DNA of 64,000 bases, taken from contig OZ037766.1 of NCBI GenBank assembly GCA_964035545.1, forward strand, positions 1,545,501 through 1,609,500, written 5' to 3'. This DNA is from Bugula neritina. Its lineage: Eukaryota > Bryozoa > Gymnolaemata > Cheilostomatida > Bugulidae. A model generated the notes under the pieces. That model did not search any database, was not told where the DNA came from, and saw only the letters and a list, made by a program, of their open reading frames with translations. This document shows positions 24,020 through 57,441 of this stretch, piece by piece (position 1 is the first letter of the stretch; the number at the start of each line of letters is the position of its first letter). The position numbers and the translations under genes were made by a program.

Positions 24020-26669
24020 TTTCTAATAATTCTTTTCTATAGTTTTACAAACTGGTGACGATATTGACATATGTACCAGCTACATGTTTTACCTGCATGT
24101 TTTACCTGCATGTTGTAGAACAAGTTCATTTGTAGTGCAATTAAGGTATTGTCTTCGACTTTTAATTTCTTGCAGCAAAATGCAACCAAACACTGTATTA
24201 ATTGGTATTATAGTATGTAACAAAATACTCTATTAGTATTATATTATGTATAACAGAATATACTATTGCTATTATATATTATACAGCTGGTATTATATGC
24301 TATGTAACACAATAATATGCAGTTGGTATTATGTATTATGTAACAGAATATTATACAGTTGGTATTATTATATTTTTCTGCTAACAGCAATCAAATTTAG
24401 TATAGATTATATGATATGTAGCTATCCATAAACACTAATGAGGAGATAACTCTAACATGTGAATTACATATGAGAATCTGCAGGTAGATGAGGATTGGAA
24501 TGGATCATTGTTGATAGCTTAACAGTCAAATCTCAAATATAACTAAAAATACATGATTTCTAATATAGAAAAACAATGCATGACATGTTTAGAAATTGAA
24601 TACATGAATTATAAGCGTCTTTATTGGTGATTATTAAGGAAACAATATTTCATTTTCAGTGTAAAAATCACTAATTTGTAGAAAATCTATGAAGGCTATT
24701 GAAAAGATCAAAAAGTTTGCTATGCATAAATTTCTCAGGTTTCTGACAGTGTTTGTTTTATTCGAATACCACGCTTTCCTGCTGAGATATTTGGCAGGGA
24801 TTGAAAAATAAACTTTTCAGGTAAAATTGGCCAAAAAGGGTAGATTTTTGTCTATAACTTTGCAAAAAATATTGAAAACTCGAATAAGCAGGTGTTTTGA
24901 GGAACAGGAAGATCTAAAACATGGTTTTTAAATTTTAATTCTAGCACAATTAAGTGAGGTTTTATTTTGCGGGGCTGAATTCTTATAATATACCAATAAT
25001 GTGGCCTCAGCAAGGCAGTGACAGCTAAAAGGTTGCTCTTATTTATCTTGTGTGGACTTGTATTTTGTCAATAAGTAATGGAATTTGGAAAAAACCAACA
25101 TGAAACCCAGAAATGAAATCAAAATGTTTTCAGAAAACAGTACCAGGTGTATAGGAGAGGTTAATGAAAATTTATCACTGAGGTCTACAGGTACTATATC
25201 CACATTTTGGTCAAAAACTTAGCGTTATTGCATGATAATAATTATCAATGCAATGAGGTTTTGCAAACTGTACACCACCATAAGTAACCTTTTATGTTTG
25301 ATTGTATTAATGTCTGGCTCTACATTTAATCATCTTCTAGGTTAACAAATTTGTTCTTTTGGGGTATATTTCCTTGATGTATCTAGTGGAAGCTTATTTT
25401 AAAACCAAGTTAACATACTCTTCTTGGGTGTGGTTTATTGTGTGTAAGGAGCTGTGGTGGTATCTCTTTATGGATTAGACTATAGTACTCTAATAAACTC
25501 CAAATAGGTTTTCAACCACTTTCTGCTTGCCAAAGAGTTATCAGTTCAAATTGCTCTTTACAAGTAACCAACACACATTTTCTGATTTGCAATCTTCCTC
25601 TGTTCTGATCTATTATTCTTTTTCTATGCATGGCAGTGTATTAGTTATTTAAGATTGCATTTGAAGAGCTTTTGTTACCTGCCTCTATCCTTCCATTTTT
25701 TTTGAGATCTTCAGAAATTTTTCGGTACAATTTGGACTTAGTGTCAGAACAAACCTAACTGCAGTTGAGTAAGACTACATTACATTACATTACAGTCAAC
25801 AAGTATGGGACAAGACTGAATATTTACATAGTTTGCAGCAATGCCCAGTCGTCATGTAGCTGGTACGGTATGAAAATAATAGTGAGGTGCACATTTCAAC
25901 ACAGATTTTTTTCAGAAGAATTATAATTCACAATGGCTTTAAATTGCATAAATTTGCATCAGAAGCGCTCTGAGGGCTTTGGCGGCCGGGGCGCTGCCCC
26001 GGACCCCGCCGGCCTGAGAGTATGGTCTAGAATATTTTTGCCACTACATCCCTGATTGCAACTGAAATTGCCATGCAATAAATCACATTTATAATATCGT
26101 TTATATTTGCAAAAAGCAATACATTGTTTTAACTAATGTTAGTCTAGTTCAAGTATGTATGGTAATTGATAGTTTTTACATGGCTGAAATAACCTGCTGC
26201 CGTACTAGCTATCGCTGATCAATTGTTGAAATGTATTTTAAAGTGTAAACATATTGCAATTTGACCAAGATAATCTGGCCAAAAGTGTTGATTTTGTAAG
26301 CAAGAATTAATCAGCATTACGGGAGAACATTTATAACATAGAGTTGTCTTTTCATAACGACTCAAACTTTCACGCAATAGTTTTATAGTATGTACATTAG
26401 TTCGGATGATAGAAAATAGGAGTTGTCTTTTAAATATACTGCTTGGCTCTTTGAGCTCTCAAATTAAACAAATATCATAATTATCTTTTGAAAGCTCAGA
26501 CATCATATTTGTCGCTTAGTAACTCTCGAAGCCTTTCTGTGATGTCACAACATGTGTTTTAAGGCTAATATTGTGTGAAAATATTATATTTTAACTTCTA
26601 ATAGCTCACTTTTCGCACCATTACAATCTTCTTTGACAATCATTGTAGGCATGAAATAGGAGCGCAAGC
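24020..26669. other. AT-rich spacer upstream of the DCDC2-type gene
   Basis: No supported exon. 24190-24370 holds degenerate tattatatgttatgtaacaga repeats, 25780-25797 a short tacat repeat. At about 25965-26018 a GC-rich block with hairpin ccggggc-gct-gccccgg stands out from its surroundings. The end of the interval should contain the promoter and 5' UTR of the next gene. Confidence 0.5.
25965..26018. other. GC-rich hairpin block
   Basis: About 50 bp (ggctttggcggccggggcg onward to ccgccggcctgagag) at far higher GC than the flanks. 25986-26002 forms a perfect 7-bp stem with a 3-base loop. Possibly a fragment of a mobile element or a protein-binding site; nothing decides between them. Confidence 0.45.
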
Positions 26670-29600
26670 ATGATAGATCATCATAGTCATACTCATAGGG
26701 AGTTAGTAAAAGGAAAAACTATACACGTTTACAGAAATGGAGATTTATTTTTTGACGCCAAATCGATTGTAGTGAATAAAAAGATCGACAGAACTTTCGA
26801 AGCTCTACTGATCAGACTTACAGAAGTTCTTAAACCAGAATTTGGAGCAGTTCGTCATCTTAAGTCTGTAGATGGAGTAACTGAAATCACAAACTTTGAT
26901 CAACTTGAAGCTGGTGCAAGTTACGTTGCATATGGAAAAAAGTTTGTGAACCTTCAGTAAGTCCAAGTGATAATACTAATAGTAATACTAATAGTAATAG
27001 CAATAAATTAAAATATAACTATAAGTTATTAGCTTTAAGTATACTAACCATAATAATGTTTCAATTAATTTTTATTGTATATTTGATATTTAGTTCATAT
27101 TATCATTATAATAAATTTATTTACGTTAGTTTAAAATCTCTATTTGTGATATTCATATTAACTTTAAATTTACCACAAAGATGGCACATTAAATTTGATG
27201 AATAGTCAATAATATTAATTGTTATTAGTTAAATGATTATGAGTAACATTGTTTAACTTTTGTGATTGTCATGATTAGTAGCCAAGAAATTGAGTTAAGC
27301 TTTATAGCTTTGAACTGAATATTAGGTTTTACTAAAAGAAAGGTATAATTGTTTTACATAATAAACAAATGTGTTATTATTATCAGTTTTTTATGGAAAT
27401 GTATTAGGGCTATTAATAAATTTCTTATAGGAATCGTGATCATGGTAACTCTCACTAAAAAATTGAATCTTTTTACTTGTGCATTATTTCAACATTATAA
27501 ATTAAAATTCGTACTAATATTTCTAGAACGAAAAATTATAATAATATGCTCAAGTCATACGATTGATAAGCTTCTAAGTTATAATGTAGTTGTTGTTTTA
27601 TGTTTTTCTTTTAAAATTTAGATACACAGAAATTTCAGCTCGTTTGCATTCACTAGCTCACCCTCCTTTGGTCTCTCCCCGTGAGGTAAGAAATGTAGAT
27701 TTTTAAATTTTGCAATTTTTTAAATGGATATTAAAATATTATTATAATGTAAAATCTTATAAATCATTTGTCTTTGAAACATTTTCAATTTTCAAATAGT
27801 TTAAAACTAATGAATTATTACGAACATAGAAGCAGAAATTTGTAATTTTTCAAATAGTAGTAGCTAGTAAAAATTTGCAGCATGAAAGTTGTCGAACCAC
27901 GAAATACAGCAAACTCAAATTTTAAAGTAAACTTCATTAGTCCTGGTTGAGTAGAAATCCTTATTTCTGTATCTAGCAGGGGAAGTTAACTTAAACATTT
28001 ATTAATTTTACATCAGGGTACTGTCGTAGGACCTGAGGTATGTATGTGATGGCTTTCTTTATTTATGGTTTATACACGCTTCTAGTATTTTCTTTTCCTC
28101 CAATTTCAGCGTTGTTAGGTAACAATGACTACATGACAACTATTTTAGCTTGGTTTTCTTTATGCAGTGTTCACCAACTTTATCTGATACCAAGTTTTTA
28201 AAATATGTATGTCATAGTTTATTACAAGTATCATGTCATAATCATTCATTGCACCCTCTCCATTAAAATAGCATTTTTCTGTTTTCTGGTGAGCTAGAAA
28301 ACTCTACAGCGCATTGAAACAGTACATTGATGCACTCTAATGGAGAATAATTTGAATTGACTTATACAATAAAATACAGTCAATATGAAGTACTTGCACC
28401 TGACCTATCTATGTAGATTTATCTGAGGCAGAAATATATACACCTGCTTGTGTCTCTCAGTGTGACCATAAAAAACTCTGATAACAAACATTGAATATAA
28501 TGAACAATAGTTAGCTTGAGAGCCAACGTGATTTGGAGGTAAAATTATGGGCTGCCACCTAAGAGATTCAGGCCCAACCTTTAGGTTCTTAGTCACATTG
28601 AAGTTCATGTTTCTAGACACATTTTATGCCAATATCCATACATCACATATTTAATGTATGACTATGACTTAATATTCAGCTGTGAACTAGCTGTGGTGTC
28701 TGATGTACGAGATTTTAGTCTGAGAAATAAAAACATTGATTTACACTAAATCCTGTTATACTTTTCTAAACAAGGACTTGATTAATCTTGTTTTCCTTAA
28801 CACTGAGTTAACTTCATTATAAAGATTAGTTACATAATTACAGCTAATGGCATTACTTCTACCTCTGACAATCATAGCAGACAGACTGTGTGCCACCATA
28901 AATCATTTACTGTTTACTTCAGTCAAAGTCTGGTTTGATGAAGTATCTATAATGCTTTCTGAATAGTCAACTAAATTCAATTTTCACTTTTCCAGTGGAT
29001 TATACTGTGTGAACTGAAATGAAACACCGAAACTATATTTTCAGACTATCTTAAATATTTTCTTGTTAAATAGTTATCTCCCTTTTTTATTAACTCAATC
29101 TTTTGGTTGTTGAAGAATCAAGGCTTCCTCTCATCTTCTTTTTTTAGTTACGGAAACTAGTTGTATCGGGAAGAGCAAGGAAAATAGTTCGACATCCTGT
29201 GGTTATTAAGTAAGTATAAGATTGTGAGAAATAACTGGGTTATCTAAATAACCAAATAGAATATTTCAACTTCAACAGGAAAGCAGAAAAAACCCAACAG
29301 CTGTGGTGTATTTTAGTGTGTACGCTAACGGACAGCCCTTCAAATCCGCTAAGAGGGTTCTACTCCAGCCCTGGATACACAAGACGTGGGACAATGTCCT
29401 TGAGCAGATCTCCTCAAAGCTGCCTCACATGAGGGGCGCCATTAGGAGGTGTGTAACTTGTCATTATGTAATATCATTCTGGAACATTCAGCAGCCATTG
29501 TTTTATAATATCAGTAATAGTAACTCCGTACTGTCAGTAGCTGGTGCGCAGTGGCAGTAGCTAGCAAATAGTGTTAGTAGTAACTCTGTACTGTCAGTAG

Positions 29601-32600
29601 CTAGTACATACTGCTAGTAGTCAGTCACAGTCACAGTGACAGTAGCTCATATTTAGTAACGCACATTTTTAGAAGTTAGTAACATTTGACTCATTTCCTT
29701 ACAGATTATACGAACTGGAAACTAAGACTCAAATCTCTCACGGTACTGAGCTCCAAGACCAGCATTACTATGTCGCCACAGGAAGTGAGAAGTTCAAGGA
29801 CTTTGAATATGGACTGAGTCAGACTATGTTTACTCCCAAACAGCAAATGGCCAAGTTTGTTACTACTATTTATCAAAACTTTGTAATTGCCAGTTTTTAG
29901 TTTGTTACTATTAAACGTCATCTTAAATCAGTTTTTAAATTTATGAATTGAAAATAAATTGAAAGAAATGTAAAACTTTTAAAATGATAAAGGTCTAAAA
30001 AATTAATGATTTAACTGTATTCCCATGTGAACTGCATCATTGTTATTTGTAATAAATAAATTAAATGCATTGTCTATCAGCAACAATGGAAACAGCATTG
30101 ATTTCGTTGTTGCCAACAATGAATATATTTTATATTCTGCTGAGTTATTCTTCTGCTTATTTTTGCAGACGATATCCGACTTTACCTCCAATTGAGCCAA
30201 CAGAGCGACAGCAGTAAGTTAATGAGTCATACGTCAGCACTATATAAACACTGATTACTCACAGTCTTGCACTTAGCTTAATTTAACACCTCCTTTTATA
30301 TTGTGTTATTTTCGTACCAACCCTTTGATTATACACCTATAATCTTCATTTGATTTTGCATCTTTAATTTAACAGAGCACTACTAGCTAATTATATAACA
30401 TAAAACTTGAAAAAAACTTAAATTGATGAGAAATTCAATTTTCCATTTTTCTTGTTGAGAGTTAATTAAGTTTGTTTAAGTTACATTTTCATTATGCAAC
30501 TCACAATAAGGTTGTTCTGTTTTCAAATAGTTGAACTCTGGGTAATTGAATGTTGTCAGTAGTTTAATTTGCTGAGATATTTTGCCGAAATAACTTTTCT
30601 CTTAGCAAACTGCTACGTCATGTCAAAGAAATTTGATATGTAAAATATTCATCTGCTATAGTTCAGGCAAATAGAAATAATTCAAATTATTGTATCTTTC
30701 AAACAAATTGAAATTCATAAGGCGTTAAAATCTGCCCAAAGTTAGTTTGTGTTTATTTGTCTAAACAGTTGATTACTATAATCCGAGTCTAGAGTTACCC
30801 TGTTGCTGTTTGATTTAATCCTACGCAAAGTTGAAGTCCTTCAGTCTACCTTAACTCCGCCTATGATGATAGCAACCACTTTAGCACCGATCATAACAAA
30901 AACCTATTTTGTTGGTGAAATCCAAAACTCTCCGTTGATTTGTTAAAGTAAATACTGGCAATTTATTTCAGCAAAATAATAATATTATGTAGACTTCTTA
31001 GTAGTTTTCTTGACCTTGTATTTGCTGCAGTATACTGTGTGATACAACTATTCAATGTCTACTAACTAAGCAGGAGATTCATTAATCATGTTCTTCTATT
31101 ACTTTATGTTTCATTTTCTCTTTCACTCACTAAACCTTTATTATTCTACTACATTAATCTCATGCCATCACTATCAACAAGCTATGACTATCAGTATGAG
31201 TGTCAGTTGCAACTGATACTCATACTCATTCTCACTATCAGTTATACTTTTACTCAAATTGACTAAAAAATATATTCATTTTACTGTGATGTTTTTTATA
31301 TTTTCTTAATAGTGCTGCCATTATTTTATTTCAAGCAGAAGTATTTCTATCGTTTTGTAATAGTGAGAGAGTATTTCTTGTTTCTAGTTGATTGTTGATG
31401 CTTAACTTATATTACATATATTACTTTATATTACCTTATATTACTTACCATTACTTTATATTACCTTATATTACTTACCATTACTTTATATTACATATAT
31501 TACACAATTTTCGTACAATATTGAGGGATTAATTTTTCTAGTAAAAATATGGAGTATTATAGTGGCCTCATAAAAATAATAGGCCATCATGCTATATTTA
31601 ATGATTATAATTATAGTGGCATAACAACATTATAATTAGAAATTTTCATTCCAATACAGAAATAGTTTTGGTTTGAAATATGTCAATAGACTAAATGCAC
31701 TATAGCAGTAAAGTCCTATGCTTTACATGAGTTCGTTATACTATAGATTTTACTAATCATAGTGATGAAGTTATTTAAGTCTTGCTTCAAGAAGTAAAAT
31801 TACCCCTTGACTGTTCACAATGTATTATTGTATTATATTCCACTTCCAACAAGAGCTTGTGAATTGCTATTTCTAATAGAAATACGTCATACAAAGAAAT
31901 TATTTGTTACAAGTTTCTATTTCAATCACTTTATTTCTGCCTTTGATGTTATTCAAAGTTTTTCATCATCAATAAACAATAGTATGTTTGAATTTTCTAC
32001 ACTTTAAAATAAACAGCAGCATTGTTAACGGATATATTAATATATGGAATGTTATAAAGTAATATATATTTTAAAATACTAAATCAATGCATTATATTTG
32101 ATCAATGGATCAAGTTATTGGTTAGAATAGTTACAAGTGATTGACTAAAAGTTATTGACTGGTTATTGATTTATGAATTTATTTGCAGAGCAAAAGAAAA
32201 ACCAAACCAGTCTGCGCCTTCGGAATCTAAAAGAACTTATGAGCCGCACCGTAAGTACTTCCTGTCTGTGAAAATTTGACTCGCTAAAATTATGAGTCAC
32301 TGTTATGGCTGCTTCAGCATTGCCTTACTTCTTATATATTTGCTTCCTATATTAGATTTATTGAGCAAGTACTCTCCAAATAGTACACAACTCCTAAATC
32401 ACTGCACTGTACTACAGTTACTTAGTAAGATTAATTAAATTAATTTATTTTTACAAACAGAATAGCGGCTCCCAGTTTACAATTTATGATAGACCTGATT
32501 ATGCAAGCTTTATAGTATTACTACTAGATTAGAATCTACCCTGTTTATTGACTTGACTTATTGGGGGTAAAGCTACAGGTAAATTATTACATATAATATT

Positions 32601-35600
32601 ACACGGTTGAGTAGAGAAAAACAATGGGTGAAAACCCTGAGGTATATTACACTTCAGTTATTACGTACTGCCTATAGTTATTGATCAGTTGTATACAATA
32701 GGCGTGTGTGTTGACAACAATGGCCCTTAGTTACTGCGTAGTATATACTAAATATTTTGTAGTGCTTAACAATAGAATGCAGAAAATATCACAGCATAGC
32801 AAAATTAGTAAATTTCTTTTCAAATGTTTACCGGAAATAAAAAACAAAATCTAGGTTTTAGCTTTAATTAAGAAAGAATTTATTTTGTATTTATTACTAT
32901 TTCAAATTTTTTAAAAGTGGTCTAATTAATTTGATAGTGAAATAGTAACTGGAAAAAATTGATTTTTTATTATTTGAGACAAGGAGTTGAAAAGGAAACA
33001 ATGTATATAGTTTATGATTTCATGCTAGAAGAAATCTCATTACTTTAGTCTCAGGCCTGTTAATTGAGGTGAATATTTGGGACATTTAAAATCTTGGTGA
33101 CACGAAGAATTTAATCCTTTAAGCTAATATTAGAGTAGTATAATATGTGAATTAATGTGCATAGTATGTTGATTACTTGGTTATGATGCAATATAGTATA
33201 GACATACTATTTAACATTTGTTTAAATGTTAAATAAACTGCCATCTCCTCCCTGAACTATGTTACTGTTGCTATGGTTACCAGTGTTGACTGACACTCTA
33301 ACTTATGCTTGTAGCGCCGCCTAGAAGAGCTGAGCCCAAGGCTGAACCAAAGGTAGTGTACAACATTCACTTCTCTAATGCAATTAAAGCCATTCACAAA
33401 GTTCAAATTTTAAATGAGTTTCAACAATAAGTTTTTTTCTAGCTGAAAACTTTTTAAAGACATGGTATTGTATTTTTAAGTTGTTTTTAAAGAAAACTAC
33501 AGATGCTTGATTAAAATAATTATAGAATTTTTATGCAGATTACTTCTAAACCTTTGCAGTGTTTTGCTTTAGCAATTGTTCTAAAATCATCAAGTTTTCC
33601 ATCCCTAAATTTTATAAGAAGCTTCCATTTTAAAAACTTTGTTATTTTCTCTCAAAATTGTGACACTACATCACAATAATCTGTGTGAAAGTCAGCTAAT
33701 GATAAGGGTGCCTTTGCATCCCCCCTCCCCCCCCCCCCCGTACATTCTATTCCCTTATGATACGTAGGAGGAGAAAGGAGATGATGAAACAAAACAGCAA
33801 AGAGAGTCCTACCCAATCAGTTTTCAAGATACGCATCCAGTGTCGCCCATTGAAGAGAAGAAAACTCCATCTAGCACAACGGTTGGTGCCCAGGAAGAGA
33901 GTAAAAAGGCTCAAGGTAAGGTTTGTCACACTGTGTTTTAAATGAATATAATTTTCATTTGGTTGCTATGGGTTACTTTGATTGTTTGTAATGTTTCTAC
34001 AGATGTGCAATTCAGAGAGGCAGGGTCTCCTTTAGGGAGTCCTAGACGTGCTGACATAGCTGACGGTGAAGAAAATACTAGATCTCGTCATTCCAGTCCA
34101 AAACCTGAAGACACACCAAGGGCTGACACCCCGAAGGTAGAAGACACACCAAGGGCTGACACCCCGAAGGTAGAAGATACACCAAGGGCCGACACCCCGA
34201 AGGTAGAAGATACACCAAGGGCTGACACCCCGAAGGTAGAAGACACACCAAGGGCTGACACCCCGAAAACCGAAGACACACCAAGGGCTGACACCCCAAA
34301 AGTAGAAGAAACTCCAAGGGCTGACACCCCGAAGGTAGAAGATACACCAAGGGCCGACACCCCGAAGGTAGAAGATACACCAAGGGCTGACACCTCAAAA
34401 GTAGAAGACACTCCAAGGGCTGACACTCCAAAAGTAGAAGACACTCCAAGGGCTGACACCCCGAAGGTAGAAGACACACCAAGGGCCGACACCCCGAAGG
34501 TAGAAGATACACCAAGGGTTGACACCCCAAAAGTAGAAGATACTCCAAGGGCTGACACCCCAAAAGTAGAAGATACTCCAAGGGCTGACACCCCAAAAGT
34601 AGAGGACACACCAAGGGCTGACACTCCAAAAGCCGAGGAAACACCTAGGGCTGACACCCCAAAAGTAGAAGAAACACCAAGGGCTGACACCCCAAAAGTA
34701 GAAGAAACACCAAGGGCTGACACCCCAAAAGTAGAGGACACACCGAGGGCTGACACCCCGAAAGTAGAAGAAACACCAAGGGCCGACACCCCAAAAGTAG
34801 AAGACACTCCAAAGGCTGACACCCCGAAGGTAGAAGATACTCCAAGGGCCGACACCCCAAAAGCTGAAGACACACCAAGGGCTGACACCCCAAAAGCAGA
34901 TGAAAACACAAGTGAACATAATCCTACAAATGAAACTGCTAATTCCGTAGCAGATGGGAAAGAGGTGAGTAAGAATTCAGGCTAGTTTACTGTGAAATGG
35001 GACTCTATAGTGGTACCACCGAGTGAGCTTAGTGTATTGTTAGAGGATCATTTGGCGTGACTAGAACATACTAAATTGAGTTTCACGTGATCTCTAAAGT
35101 AACATCTTACTTAGCTCAAGCTTTTCTCTGTTGAGTAATTTGTCAGGTCTATATTTAGGTTTCAGTGCAAGTAGTTATTAGCGGAAAGTAAATTAAATTT
35201 TTTTAATACACTTAGAGCCAGCTTGTTTATGCTGCCTGATTTTTAAACCAACTCTTCATAGGAGAACTTAAACTGGCAGCAATTCATATAATTCAATATT
35301 TTGAAATTATCGAGCATATTTTGCGTAAATTAAACATTATTTAATAATAATGTTCGTAAATTAGCCATTTCTTGCATGAGAATTCAAATATCGTGTTTAA
35401 TAATGTACTTTTGTTTGTTGACAGGATAACATCAATACAGCAAATTCCCAAGCAGTTCCAGTCACATCCCAGGTACTGTTATTAGATGAATTAAAACTTT
35501 CACATCTGTGTTGTTTATAACTTCATTAAATTTACCCAAATTAATATTTCGCCTTGAAACTATGAAAAAGGAATCAGTCAATCAATTCATTAATCTTTTT

Positions 35601-36075
35601 AAATAATAAAATGAAGCAAAAGTATAAAATAGCAATTTGTTGGTAATTCATATGTTTTTCAGACTAAGATTTATCTTCTTTTTATGGAACAAGTAACTTG
35701 TATTCCACACAGTTGACAATTTATACTTTTATATATTCTGTCAGCTTTACACACCTGTATTTAAAAACATGCTTAAAATTTACATTTATTGCTTTAACCG
35801 TAAAAATTTTTAATAAAGCAGTTTTTATGTATCCGTTTTCAATGAAAAAGATCTTTAAAATAATATCATATGAAAACATATTGGAACATGATTGTATGTA
35901 CACTTGTACAGGTGATATACTTAGAAATGTGGTCTAAACGAACTAAAATCATGCAGGCATATGCCAAGCTGTATCCTTGTAATGTGAACATCTTTTTAGT
36001 ATTTCCATCTAGCAACCATTAAAGTCTGAAGATTGCCAAGTGTATACAGTGTTATGTGTTGTGTTTCAGGGTTGA
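26670..36075 (+). CDS. DCDC2: DCDC2-type double doublecortin-domain protein (13 exons)
   Basis: Exons: 26670-26956, 27622-27685, 28017-28037, 29148-29209, 29284-29448, 29705-29854, 30169-30213, 32189-32250, 33315-33352, 33768-33915, 34003-34964, 35425-35472, 36070-36075; 685 residues. DCX domain 1 (about 16-100) includes IHVYRNGDLFFDAK and EAGASYVAYGKKFVNL; DCX domain 2 (about 143-240) includes VYFSVYANGQPFKSAKRVLL, HKTWDNVLEQIS and QDQHYYVATGSEKFK. Two DCX domains followed by a long disordered tail is the DCDC2 plan; vertebrate DCDC2 binds microtubules and acts at cilia and the spindle. The tail has 24 copies of an 11-residue repeat (about 382-648). The exon at 28017 is only 21 bases. The last exon contributes Gly and stop only, so the exact C-terminus is less certain. 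Which DCDC2 paralogue (2A, 2B, 2C) it matches cannot be decided here. Confidence 0.9.
34108..34899 (+). repeat. 33-bp coding repeat in the DCDC2-type tail
   Basis: Twenty-four in-frame copies of an 11-residue unit, EDTPRADTPKV with variants EETPRADTPKV, EDTPKADTPKV and TSKVED. Every unit offers TP phosphorylation-type sites. Third-position differences are shared by neighbouring units, a sign of local duplication. Confidence 0.96.
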
Positions 36076-36948
36076 TAAGGTCAACATACAGAGGGGCGTC
36101 TTATGAAGGATGTATTTATTGATATTACAAAAGAAGTTATAATTCGGAAGGTTTGGATTCAATGTACGCCACACTTTGAACCTTCACAATATTCTCAACC
36201 TATTCGCTACTAAAAATACTTTATACTCATATTTATAGTCTATGCATTGCTTTTTATTAATCTACTCACAGCATTTCACAGCTTACCTGCTTTCTATTTT
36301 GATATCATGATGATGGCTTTATTATTTCTTATTTAATTATCTTGTAAATTTTTATCTATCTGTTTTTATTTCTGTTTTCACTGTTGTTAGGCTGTGTTCA
36401 TAGATTAAGTGGAGTTGTCATAATAATACTGAGTACCTTGGTCATGTCCTGACTGCTCAGGTAGGGGGTGCTGACCCCGCCCCGTACTAGTAGGAGTTAT
36501 AGAAGACAGGTCTTCCTTATCCTACTACATTTTATTCTTACTTTATTTTATATACTTATTTATAATACGAGAAACATTGTGTTACTTATTTCCGAAATAA
36601 ACACTATGAGCAGCAGCTATACAGGCTCCTATTGGCTAATGTTCACAAATTTGGCAGTGTATGATAGAGAATAACGTATAAAAGATGAATCAATAGCAAT
36701 TAAACGGTAAGTAGCAATTATGTTAAAGCACCTCAAGTCATAAAATAATTTAGTGTAGCAAAATATAGAAACAATAGACAGAAATACTTCAATAAATAAC
36801 TAGCATAGTAGAAGAGTACTTTCTAAGCATTTCCTAGCAAATATAGAAAAAATATACAATTGATCAACAGTCACCTAGCAGAGATTGGCAGCGTTCAGCA
36901 GAGGTTTTATGGGAGGGGGTCATAGCGCCCGCAGTTTGAATGTCTAGA
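36076..36948. other. 3' spacer between convergent genes
   Basis: Only about 870 bp separate the stops of the DCDC2-type gene (+) and the PI3-kinase (-), so their 3' UTRs are close or overlap. AATAAA occurs on the plus strand near 36595. No other feature seen. Confidence 0.5.

Positions 36949-57441
<20,493 letters not shown>

Noticed and set aside
34078-34919. Several minus-strand frames up to 273 codons
   Set aside because: Shadows of the 33-bp coding repeat of the DCDC2-type gene on the plus strand.
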